Origin: Candidatus Woesearchaeota archaeon
GTDB lineage: Archaea > Nanobdellota > Nanobdellia > Woesearchaeales > WJKR01
Assembly (NCBI GenBank): GCA_014729015.1
Contig: WJKR01000025.1
Span: forward strand, 1-32,416
Direction of reading: 5' to 3'
Length of the DNA stretch: 32,416 nt
The position numbers and the translations under genes were made by a program. The notes beneath the pieces were generated by a model. It searched no databases, was not told the DNA's origin, and worked only from the letters and a program-made list of their open reading frames with translations. Positions 1 to 6,106 of this stretch are shown here, piece by piece. Numbering within the stretch: position 1 is the first letter of the stretch; each line of letters begins with the position of its first letter.

Positions 1-440
1 CCTTAGGGGCGATCTACACGTTCATCCTCTTTGCTGTCATCCTCTACCTGTTCGGGCCGAAAGCATTCTCATTGCCGTTCGGTATATTCGTCATCCTCTC
101 CGCCATCGTAGCGTACCCCATCAAATGGTTGTTCCCGACGCCGCGACCGGACCACAAAGAGAAACCGTTGCCGAAGAAGATAACCCTTTGGAACTACTGG
201 CGCGTCATCGACCACGGCGCCTTCCCCAGCGCACACGCCATGAGGACCGCAGGACTAGCGACACTCTCATTATTTTTCTCATCGCGAACATTACACGTAA
301 TCTTACTAGCATTATTCTTCATTATCTGCTGGTCACGAATACACCACAGAAGGCATTACCCGAAGGATGTCATCGGCGGAGCGCTGATGGGAATAATCAT
401 CATGGTGCTCTCCTGGTACCTCGCGCAATGCATGCACTAA
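1..440 (+). CDS. PAP2-family membrane phosphatase, 5' end cut by the window
   Basis: This is the C-terminal part of a type 2 phosphatidic acid phosphatase (PAP2) family membrane enzyme. The frame is open from the first bases of the window, so the TTG start at 72 in the ORF track is not the real start. All three catalytic motifs are visible: KWLFPTPRP (K-x6-RP), FPSAHAMR (the PSGH-type motif) and SRIHHRRHYPKD (SR-x5-H-x3-D). Hydrophobic segments flank them, including one at the C terminus. Family members dephosphorylate lipid phosphates or polyprenyl pyrophosphates on the outer membrane face. Recycling of the glycan carrier lipid would suit the glycan genes downstream, but that is inference. 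The TAA stop is at 438-440. Confidence 0.9.
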   Translation, partial: LGAIYTFILFAVILYLFGPKAFSLPFGIFVILSAIVAYPIKWLFPTPRPDHKEKPLPKKITLWNYWRVIDHGAFPSAHAMRTAGLATLSLFFSSRTLHVILLALFFIICWSRIHHRRHYPKDVIGGALMGIIIMVLSWYLAQCMH

Positions 441-533
441 AGAAATATTTCCAAAAAAATTGAATTACCAACGAAATTCTTACCTCAAACCAATTAAAAA
501 ATCCTGTTTTCTCATCCACCCGGTGATACAACA

Positions 534-716
534 ATGGGATTAACCAACAAGAAAGAAGAACAACTCAAGAAGATGCCAAAGATAGAAACTAAACTGAGCA
601 AGAGTAATGATGGAAAGTTTGTCATACACCAAACCATTATTACGCATGTTCGACCAGTGACGTACTATCAAGCAGTGCTTGAGAACAATGAAGAAGTGGC
701 TGAGGAATCAGCCTAA
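534..716 (+). CDS. Small 60-aa protein of unknown function
   Basis: A short charged protein that I do not recognise. It has a lysine-rich N-terminal half (KKEEQLKKMPKIETKLSK), a central stretch likely to form beta strands (KFVIHQTIITHVRPVTYYQ) and an acidic tail. Support for it being real: an ATG start, a GGTGAT Shine-Dalgarno-like sequence at about 522-527 with good spacing, an A/T-rich TATA-like element (ATTAAAAAAT) near 494-504, and T-rich runs after the stop that look like an archaeal terminator. There are no cysteines, signal peptide or membrane segment. It stands between the PAP2 gene and the epimerase pseudogene, so context gives no function. Confidence 0.6.
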   Translation: MGLTNKKEEQLKKMPKIETKLSKSNDGKFVIHQTIITHVRPVTYYQAVLENNEEVAEESA

Positions 717-717
717 T

Positions 718-761
718 TCTTTATTTCTTTTGCATAATTCTTTTAAACTACTTTTTTTTCT
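718..761 (+). terminator. T-rich terminator region after the 60-aa gene
   Basis: After the stop at 716 the plus strand has T-rich runs (TTTATTTCTTTT at about 721-731 and an 8-T run near 752-759). Archaeal transcription typically stops at such runs without needing a hairpin. This supports independent transcription of the small gene. Confidence 0.45.
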
Positions 762-1271
762 CAATCCGAACGTCATAAGGCCAGAATTCTTCAGGCTTCA
801 ACGTCTGAAGTATACGGTGATCCTGAGGTACACCCTCAAAAGGAAGAGTATAGGGGGAGTGTTAACACTATTGGTCTTCGTGCGTGTTATGATGAGGGGA
901 AGCGTTGTGCAGAAACACTCATGTTTGACTATCACCGGAAGAATGGTGTGGACATAAGAGTTGTGAGAATTTTCAGCACGTATGGTCCTAGAATGGCTGC
1001 TGATGACGGGCGTGTTGTTTCTAATTTTATCATACAAGCTCTTGATGGTGATGATATCACTATCTTTGGTGATGGTTCCCAAACAAGGAGTTTTTGCTAT
1101 GTTGATGATTTGTTGAATGCTATGGTATCTTTCATGAACACGCTAAACTGCACAGGTCCTTTGAATATTGGCAATCCTACTGAATTCACTATTAAAGAGC
1201 TAGCACAAGAGGTTATTTCTTTGACAAGTTCTACCTCTAAATTAGTTTATTTCTTTGTACTAAAGATTTAA
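747..1271 (+). pseudogene. Fragment of a UDP-glucuronate decarboxylase (UDP-xylose synthase)-like epimerase
   Basis: From about 770 the frame encodes the middle and C-terminal part of an extended short-chain dehydrogenase/epimerase closest to UDP-xylose synthase: [18 protein letters not shown], a [10 protein letters not shown] segment with the catalytic Y-x3-K pattern, [19 protein letters not shown] and [14 protein letters not shown]. The N-terminal Rossmann fold with its GxxGxxG NAD-binding loop is absent: an in-frame stop lies at 744-746 and no start codon precedes the conserved block. The C terminus stops shortly after the KLVY segment, where about 40 more residues are expected. The ORF-track start at 921 is inside the conserved core. 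I read it as a decaying remnant truncated at both ends; the 3' break lies next to the 5S terminator. Confidence 0.8.
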
Positions 1272-1279
1272 AAAAAAGG
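1271..1279 (-). terminator. Poly-T terminator of the 5S rRNA gene
   Basis: On the minus strand the 3' end of 5S rRNA (CTGTCC) is followed by TCC and then a run of T residues (poly-A on the plus strand just before 1279). This is the usual form of an archaeal intrinsic stop and overlaps the end of the truncated epimerase reading frame on the other strand. Confidence 0.55.
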
Positions 1280-1394
1280 AGGACAGCTTTCCGGTTTTCC
1301 CACACATAAGTGCAGTACCAGCCGAAACGTGGGCATGCTTAACTATCCGTGTTCGAAATGGGAACGGGTGGAACCACGCCGCTTTGACCGTCCA
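1280..1394 (-). rRNA. rrf: 5S ribosomal RNA
   Basis: The minus strand carries the conserved 5S core: CCCGTTCCCATTTCGAACAC, then GGATAGTTAAGC and a GGTACTGC segment. The terminal helix I pairs GGACGG at the 5' end (1388-1393) with CTGTCC at the 3' end (1281-1286), which sets the ends to within a few bases; the size of about 115 nt fits. No 16S or 23S rRNA lies nearby, so it is an unlinked single-copy-style 5S gene, as in many archaea. It has its own TATA box and T-rich terminator. Exact ends are approximate. Confidence 0.93.
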
Positions 1395-1414
1395 CTGTTG
1401 GGAAACACGATTTC

Positions 1415-1424
1415 ATTTATAAAG
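1415..1424 (-). promoter_or_regulatory. TATA box of the 5S rRNA gene
   Basis: CTTTATAAAT on the minus strand is centred about 26 bp upstream of the inferred 5S 5' end at 1394, the standard archaeal TATA-to-start distance. The 5S gene is therefore transcribed alone and not from the heptose genes upstream. Confidence 0.7.
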
Positions 1425-1436
1425 TTAATGGTGAGT

Positions 1437-2420
1437 CTATTTTAATAGATTTGTGCTCGAGAAGCCTTCTATCCTTGGTATTAGGTATATTTTACCACCA
1501 TATTTCTTGACAGTTGTTGCTTCTATGCAGTTCTCTCCGTACTCAGCGCCGTTGGCATGTATATCTGGTTTTATATCTTCTACTATCTTCCTTGGGTCTG
1601 GCTCTGCAAAGCTGGTGATAAGATCGACTGCTGTGTACATGCTCAGCATACGTTGCCGTGCTTGTAGCGTGTTAACAGGTCTGTTTTTTCCTTTGTTCTT
1701 TCTGATGCTTTCATCCTCATTAAGTGCAACGATAAGCACATCCCCTTGTTTTTTTGCTTGTGAGAGAATGTAATCATGGCCTTCATGGAGGAGATCGAAG
1801 GCGCCGTTGAGCGTTACAATTTTTTTGCCTGCTGCTTTGAGCTCTGCTACTCGGTTTTTGATGGTTGTTCGTGATACTATTTTTTCTTCTTTAGCCTTAG
1901 CTACAAACGTCGCTGCTTGCAGGAGATCAGACGTGATGTACGCTGGACCTGCGGTTTTTACCTTTTGTAGTGTTACTTTTCCTTGTTCTGTGAGAAGGTG
2001 AATTGCTTTACATCCTATGTTGTTTGCTAGTTTTGTGTCCGATGGTTTGTCACCAATAATCCATGATTGTGTAAGGTCGATGTTATATTCTCTGGCAGCT
2101 TTTTGTGCGAGTGCAGTTTTTGGTTTTCTACATTTGCACACTTCTTCTGGTGAATGTGGGCAATGATATACTTTTTGTATGTTAACTTGTGATTGTTGTA
2201 GTGTATTAGTAAGGTGCTTATTGAACTGGTGCATTTGTTCTTCTGTGTAATATCCTCTTCCTATACCTGACTGGTTGGTAATAATGATTAATTCGAAGTT
2301 TTCTAGAATTTGCAGTCCTTCAATGACTTTGTGGTGAAGGGAGAACTCATCGACTTTGTAAGTGTAGCCACCATCTTTATTGAGTGTGCCATCTCTGTCA
2401 AGAAAGATTGCTGGATTCAT
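1437..2420 (-). CDS. gmhB-hldC: Fused heptose-1,7-bisphosphate phosphatase (GmhB) and heptose-1-phosphate nucleotidylyltransferase (HldC/RfaE2)
   Basis: A 327-aa two-domain enzyme. Residues 1 to about 165 are a HAD-IIIA phosphatase of the GmhB type: nucleophile motif DRDGTLN near the N terminus, the ITNQSGIGRG loop, a zinc-binding CPHSPEEVCKCRKP loop and the final acidic motif GDKPSDTKLA. Residues about 185-327 are a cytidylyltransferase-fold domain like the C-terminal half of HldE/RfaE: LNGAFDLLHEGH (HxGH site), a KGKNRPVN segment and a FSSTNLLK end. Together they would convert D-glycero-D-manno-heptose 1,7-bisphosphate to the 1-phosphate and then to NDP-heptose, probably ADP-heptose. The ATG overlaps the TGA of the epimerase gene by 4 bases, so the two are co-translated. 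In classical HldE the nucleotidylyltransferase is fused to the kinase instead. The gene is A/T-rich compared with the sulfate genes. Confidence 0.88.
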   Translation of the reverse strand: MNPAIFLDRDGTLNKDGGYTYKVDEFSLHHKVIEGLQILENFELIIITNQSGIGRGYYTEEQMHQFNKHLTNTLQQSQVNIQKVYHCPHSPEEVCKCRKPKTALAQKAAREYNIDLTQSWIIGDKPSDTKLANNIGCKAIHLLTEQGKVTLQKVKTAGPAYITSDLLQAATFVAKAKEEKIVSRTTIKNRVAELKAAGKKIVTLNGAFDLLHEGHDYILSQAKKQGDVLIVALNEDESIRKNKGKNRPVNTLQARQRMLSMYTAVDLITSFAEPDPRKIVEDIKPDIHANGAEYGENCIEATTVKKYGGKIYLIPRIEGFSSTNLLK

Positions 2421-3307
2421 TTTAGCTGTGGTAAATAATCTTTAATACCATCGATAAGCGAGTATTCTGCCTCAAACTTAAGGTGTTTTTTGGCTCGAGT
2501 AGTGTCTGCTTCTGTGTGGTGCTGGTATGTTTTCATATCGTAAGGGCTATCGATATATTCTGGTTGAAGATTTGTTCCAAGAGCTTTATTAATAGCAGCT
2601 ATTAGTTCGTTAAAACTTGTGCCGATACCTGTGCCTACGTTGTAGACTCCACTTTTTGCATCAAGTGCTTTTATGGTTGCTTTAACGACATCTTTGACAT
2701 AAATATGATCTCTTTTGTGTTCGCCGTGCTTGAACAATTTTGGTCTTTTACCTTGTCGCATCTGTTTTATGAGGTGGTATATCATCGATGCGGGTCTTCC
2801 TTTGTGTGTTTCTCCTGGTCCGAAGACATTGAAATACCGTAGACCAACGACCTGTAGGTCATCGTAGTGGTGGCTTGCCATCTCGTCTATGATGAGCTTT
2901 GATTCAGCGTATGCGGTGGTAATCTCTTTTGCTTGGTCTTCTTTTTGTGGTGCCGGACCGTTGCCGTATAAGCCTGCTGTTGACGCGTAGACAAGTTTTG
3001 CTTTTTTCTCTTTGGCAAGCTCCAGTATGTTTTGAAATCCTTTGACGTTGGCTTCGAGGAGTCTGGCATCCTCTTCGTAGCGTGGGTCTGTGATTGCTGC
3101 TATATGGAAGATTGCATCTATGTTTCCTTCAACAGTGAATGGTTTGCTGACGTCTTGCTCGATTGTTACCCCTTTGCATGTTTCGAGGTTGTCTTTGTGT
3201 CCGCTAGAGAAATCGTCGATAACAATGGTTTCGTGGTTTTGTCGTTCAAGTTCTTTCACAAGGTTGCTGCCGATAAACCCTGCTCCACCCGTAATGACGC
3301 ATTTCAT
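2417..3307 (-). CDS. hldD: NAD-dependent epimerase, ADP-glycero-manno-heptose 6-epimerase (HldD)-like
   Basis: An extended short-chain dehydrogenase/reductase of 296 aa. It has the Rossmann motif GGAGFIGSN at the N terminus, an STAGLYG serine/threonine segment and the catalytic YAESK (Y-x3-K). The substrate-side segment RYFNVFGPGETHKGRPAS followed by PKLF and a KRD-x-YVKDV motif resembles HldD rather than GalE. HldD inverts C6 of ADP-D-glycero-D-manno-heptose. I start at the ATG at 3307 (MKCVITGG), not the longer track ORF, because it begins exactly at beta strand 1, does not overlap the upstream gene, and has a TATA element about 24 bp upstream, implying a leaderless start. It is directly coupled to gmhB-hldC. 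A UDP-hexose 4-epimerase role is the main alternative. Confidence 0.78.
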   Translation of the reverse strand: MKCVITGGAGFIGSNLVKELERQNHETIVIDDFSSGHKDNLETCKGVTIEQDVSKPFTVEGNIDAIFHIAAITDPRYEEDARLLEANVKGFQNILELAKEKKAKLVYASTAGLYGNGPAPQKEDQAKEITTAYAESKLIIDEMASHHYDDLQVVGLRYFNVFGPGETHKGRPASMIYHLIKQMRQGKRPKLFKHGEHKRDHIYVKDVVKATIKALDAKSGVYNVGTGIGTSFNELIAAINKALGTNLQPEYIDSPYDMKTYQHHTEADTTRAKKHLKFEAEYSLIDGIKDYLPQLK

Positions 3308-3326
3308 GTTATTATTAATGGTGCTT

Positions 3327-3336
3327 TTTTTATATG
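3327..3336 (-). promoter_or_regulatory. TATA box of hldD
   Basis: CATATAAAAA on the minus strand is centred about 24 bp upstream of the hldD ATG at 3307, predicting a leaderless mRNA. It overlaps the stop region of the upstream gene, so hldD-gmhB-hldC may be transcribed separately as well as by read-through. Confidence 0.55.
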
Positions 3337-3338
3337 CA

Positions 3339-4016
3339 TTATGCATCGAGGTTCTGTTCGAAGGTTTGTGCTTTGACAAGATCCCTGCCTTTTCGACGCT
3401 TAAATTGGACGAGTCCTTGTAACTCTAGCTCATCCATATATCTATAGAATGATGCTTTTGAGCAGTATTTTTTCTGATCAACAACTACATCTCGTAAACT
3501 GATCTTTGTGAGATCTCCTTTGGCTACTTCGCTAAGAATTTGTTGTTTGATGATGTCTTTACGATTCCGCTCATAATTTTTGAGCAGGTCTTCTTTGAGT
3601 TTATCTGCAACTAGTTTCTGACTTTTTATGATTGGTTCTGGTTGTTGTATATTTTGTTCTTCTCTAACAGGTATTTCTTCAATTTTTTGCTCAGTCTCAG
3701 GCTGAGACTGGGTTGAGAAAACGCTTGATTCTTTTGTATTTAACTCTTTCAAGGCTTTTCCGACACCTTCGGCAACTGCTTCTTTGAGAATGAGTCTCAG
3801 CGTCTCAGGGTTGAGAATGGGTTGAGACTCGGATGATTTTCGCTCTTCTTCGAAAGAACGTCGGACATTTTCTTCTTTTTGCAACTGCTCCCTTACCCTC
3901 TGCAATTCTTCCTCGAACAAAGAAAACTTCGCGTTGAGCTCTGAGATGTCCTTTTTCACTTCCTGGAAGCTCTTTCTGATTCGCTTCCGATCGTTCCCCA
4001 ACAAATCCAATCTCAT
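3339..4016 (-). CDS. Coiled-coil and winged-helix-like protein, possible DNA-binding regulator
   Basis: A 225-aa soluble protein, not assignable to a named family by eye. Residues about 10-65 are heptad-like and charged (SELNAKFSLFEEELQRVREQ), a probable coiled coil. Residues about 110-140 are a Q/E/P-rich linker. The last 75 residues look like a winged helix: a basic helix (NYERNRKDIIKQQIL), then ISLRDVVVDQKKYCSKASFY with a recognition-helix pattern (SKASFYRYMDELELQGLVQF) and a basic wing (KRRKGRDLVKA). The ATG at 4016 lies about 27 bp after an ATTAAATAC TATA element. Its coding region and its promoter hold most of an array of TGAGA/TCTCA pentamers, which could be its own binding sites. It precedes hldD by 31 bp. 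Regulation of the heptose or sulfate genes is a guess. Confidence 0.65.
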   Translation of the reverse strand: MRLDLLGNDRKRIRKSFQEVKKDISELNAKFSLFEEELQRVREQLQKEENVRRSFEEERKSSESQPILNPETLRLILKEAVAEGVGKALKELNTKESSVFSTQSQPETEQKIEEIPVREEQNIQQPEPIIKSQKLVADKLKEDLLKNYERNRKDIIKQQILSEVAKGDLTKISLRDVVVDQKKYCSKASFYRYMDELELQGLVQFKRRKGRDLVKAQTFEQNLDA

Positions 4017-4150
4017 GCACGAAGAGGAATAATCCTCGGTATTTAATCCTTTCTCACGCTGAGACTGGTCTCAAAAAAACACGTTTGTTTATAAATGAAA
4101 TTCTCAATTAAGACTTTTCCATGTGCAAAAAGGCTGAGACTGAGCTGAGA
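3695..4150. repeat. Array of TGAGA/TCTCA pentamers with three exact GCTGAGACTG copies
   Basis: Sixteen TGAGA or TCTCA pentamers occur in about 455 bp, against roughly one expected by chance. They fall at 3695, 3703, 3714; 3785, 3795, 3803, 3812, 3823; 3942; 4011; 4052, 4060, 4069; 4102; 4135 and 4146. Within clusters the spacing is 8-11 bp, close to one DNA turn. The 10-mer GCTGAGACTG is exactly repeated at 3701, 4058 and 4133. Two clusters lie inside the winged-helix gene and the rest between it and cysQ. Confidence 0.75.
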
Positions 4151-4203
4151 ATGTCTTTTTTTCCCTCATCACAAGCAACTCTCTTTCAGAACGCTTATAA
4201 ATG
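4039..4203. promoter_or_regulatory. Divergent promoter region between the winged-helix gene and cysQ
   Basis: Minus-strand TATA element ATTAAATAC (4039-4047) lies about 27 bp from the start at 4016. Plus-strand TATA element CTTATAAATG (4194-4203) lies about 26 bp from the cysQ ATG at 4224. A third TATA-like box, GTTTATAAATG, is at about 4087-4097 on the plus strand. TGAGA/TCTCA pentamers sit just upstream of both main TATA boxes (4052-4073 and 4135-4150), a position suited to an activator or a shared repressor. Confidence 0.6.
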
Positions 4204-4223
4204 GTGTTTTTTTCTCTAGGCAC

Positions 4224-5021
4224 ATGGAATTAGGGAAAGAAGCATCAATCGCACAAGAACTCGCACTCCAGGCAGCGGCTATCATCATGGGCTTTTACCA
4301 ACAAGATATGTCCGTAGCTGAGAAGGAAGATAAGAGCCCTATTACCGAAGCGGACCTTGCGGCGAACAAGCACATACTCAAAGGACTCAAGGAATTATTC
4401 CCAGATGATGCCATCCTCTCAGAAGAAGCGGCTGACGACAAGGCAAGGCTCGACAAGAGCCGGGTGTGGACAGTCGATCCTCTGGATGGCACCAAGGAGT
4501 TCATCAAGCGGAACGGCGAGTTCACCGTCAACATAGCCCTAGCTATCGATGGTGTGCCGGTCGTCGGGGTGGTGTGCTTACCGGCGAAGGACGAGTTCTA
4601 CGCGACTGATGGGGAGGATGTGTTCGTCATCAAGGATAGTGAACGCTTGCCCATCAAAGTCTCCGACAAGGATGACTTTCGGGAGATGACGCTGATGAAG
4701 AGCCGCTCGCACGCCTCAGAAGCACTCATAGCCATCGCCAAGAGGGCAGGCTTCAAGGATGAGAAACCTGCTGGCAGCGCCCTCAAAGGGTGCCTCGTCG
4801 CCTCAGGAGACGCGGACGTCTATATCAGGATGGGGAACACGCATGAATGGGATATCTGCGCGTTGGACGCAGTCATCAGGGCTGCAGGGGGCGTCGTGAC
4901 CGACCTGGAAGGCAATCCTTTAAAATACAACAAGGATGACACCCTCGTCAGGGGGTTCGTGGCTTCTAATGGTAAGAAGCACGAAGCATTGGTGGGGTTA
5001 ATACAAGATGGACAGGCTTGA
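4224..5021 (+). CDS. cysQ: 3'(2'),5'-bisphosphate nucleotidase CysQ
   Basis: A 265-aa member of the inositol monophosphatase superfamily, matching CysQ in length. Metal-binding motifs are present: [18 protein letters not shown], and the signature DPLDGTKEF, followed near the C terminus by [16 protein letters not shown]. CysQ hydrolyses adenosine 3',5'-bisphosphate (PAP), the product left when sulfotransferases use PAPS, and so relieves product inhibition. It is the first gene of the sulfate-activation operon and overlaps cysD by 14 bases. The TATA box at 4194-4203 predicts a leaderless start at this ATG. General inositol-phosphatase activity cannot be excluded from sequence, but the context strongly favours PAP hydrolysis. 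Confidence 0.88.
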   Translation: MELGKEASIAQELALQAAAIIMGFYQQDMSVAEKEDKSPITEADLAANKHILKGLKELFPDDAILSEEAADDKARLDKSRVWTVDPLDGTKEFIKRNGEFTVNIALAIDGVPVVGVVCLPAKDEFYATDGEDVFVIKDSERLPIKVSDKDDFREMTLMKSRSHASEALIAIAKRAGFKDEKPAGSALKGCLVASGDADVYIRMGNTHEWDICALDAVIRAAGGVVTDLEGNPLKYNKDDTLVRGFVASNGKKHEALVGLIQDGQA

Positions 5022-5886
5022 AGCATTGGAGGCGCAAAGCGTCTACATATTGAGGGAGGCGTATGCCAAGTTCAAGAGCCTCGTCATGCTCTGGAGCATC
5101 GGGAAAGACAGTACGGTCATGCTCTGGATGGCGAGGAAGGCTTTCGGTGGCCACGTGCCTTTTCCTTTGGTGCATATCGATACGGGCTACAAGATACCAG
5201 AAATGATCAAGTATCGTGACAAGCTCGCCATAGAACTCGGCCTGAACATGGTCATCGGCCAGAACAAGCAAGCACTCAGAGAAAAAAACACCTTCCCCGA
5301 CGGCAAGCTCAACAGGATAGAGTGCTGCAAAGCACTCAAAACAACAGCGCTCAGAAACACGCTCTCAGGGGAATGGCCTCGGTACCGATTGGATCACCAC
5401 AAAAAGAAATACGTGCTCGACGAGGACAAAGAGCCGTACACAGGTGTCATCGTTGGCGTACGAGCAGACGAGGAAGGCACCAGAAGCAAAGAACGCTACT
5501 TCTCACCAAGAGACAAGAACAACGACTGGGACGTCGCAGACCAACCCCCAGAACTCTGGAACCAATTCAAGACCGACTTCGCGCCGAACACCCACCTCAG
5601 GATACACCCCTTACTCGATTGGACTGAGCTGGACATCTGGCTGTACATCCAGAAAGAGAATATACCTGTCACTTCACTGTACCTCGCAAAGAATGGGAAA
5701 CGCTATCGATCACTAGGCTGCTATCCCTGCACCAAACCAGTCGACTCAAACGCAGATACTATCGCAAAGATCGTTGAAGAACTCAGAAGTGGAAAGTTCT
5801 CTAACATCGCTGAACGATCAGGAAGAGATCAAGACAAAGAAGACGGTGGAGGACTCGAGACCTTACGCTTGGATGGATACATGTAA
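5008..5886 (+). CDS. cysD: Sulfate adenylyltransferase subunit 2 (CysD)
   Basis: A 292-aa N-type ATP pyrophosphatase (PP-loop) protein, about the length of bacterial CysD. The PP-loop motif [10 protein letters not shown] is near residue 30, followed by [16 protein letters not shown], then [34 protein letters not shown] and LGCYPCTKP, and an ERSGRDQD segment near the end. With the GTPase CysN it makes APS from sulfate and ATP. There is no iron-sulfur ligand set of a PAPS reductase, and no sulfite-producing gene follows, so the operon looks built for sulfation rather than sulfur assimilation. The start overlaps the end of cysQ. Codon use changes to mostly A/C-ending codons from about 5270 on. 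Confidence 0.93.
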   Translation: MDRLEALEAQSVYILREAYAKFKSLVMLWSIGKDSTVMLWMARKAFGGHVPFPLVHIDTGYKIPEMIKYRDKLAIELGLNMVIGQNKQALREKNTFPDGKLNRIECCKALKTTALRNTLSGEWPRYRLDHHKKKYVLDEDKEPYTGVIVGVRADEEGTRSKERYFSPRDKNNDWDVADQPPELWNQFKTDFAPNTHLRIHPLLDWTELDIWLYIQKENIPVTSLYLAKNGKRYRSLGCYPCTKPVDSNADTIAKIVEELRSGKFSNIAERSGRDQDKEDGGGLETLRLDGYM

Positions 5887-5887
5887 A

Positions 5888-6106
5888 ATGAGAAAAGAGA
5901 CGCACGCAAGAACACTCATAAAAAGTATTACCTGGAGGATTATCGCGACGATGGCTACCATCATTATCGTGTATCTTCTCACAGATAACTTTGGTATAGC
6001 AACAGCAGCAGGACTCGTCGAAGTAGTCACGAAACTCATCATCTACTACTTGCATGAAAGGGCATGGATACATGTCCCTTGGGGCATAAAGAAAAATGCG
6101 CGCTGA
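5888..6106 (+). CDS. DUF2061-like small membrane protein
   Basis: A 72-aa protein with two predicted membrane segments: [19 protein letters not shown], and a second around [20 protein letters not shown], ending in a [11 protein letters not shown] segment typical of DUF2061 proteins. The start is the ATG at 5888, one base after the cysD stop; the longer track ORF (5774) runs through cysD in another frame. It overlaps the following cysN by 11 bases, so it is embedded in the operon. My recollection is that DUF2061 genes are often found near sulfate-activation genes; a role in sulfate supply or as an enzyme anchor is speculation. Confidence 0.8.
   Translation: MRKETHARTLIKSITWRIIATMATIIIVYLLTDNFGIATAAGLVEVVTKLIIYYLHERAWIHVPWGIKKNAR

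Noticed and set aside
2417-3379. Longer start for the HldD-like epimerase
   Set aside because: The extra 24 residues overlap the end of the upstream gene; the Rossmann strand begins right at the ATG at 3307, which also has a matching TATA box.
4121-4219. Possible 32-aa leaderless ORF between the TATA box at 4087-4097 and cysQ
   Set aside because: Short, low-complexity, overlaps the TGAGA sites and cysQ TATA box; no sign of conservation can be judged. It could be an upstream ORF but I do not annotate it.
5008-5886. PAPS reductase (CysH) instead of CysD
   Set aside because: Both share the PP-loop, but length, the [10 protein letters not shown] and LGCYPCTKP segments and the neighbouring cysN fit CysD.
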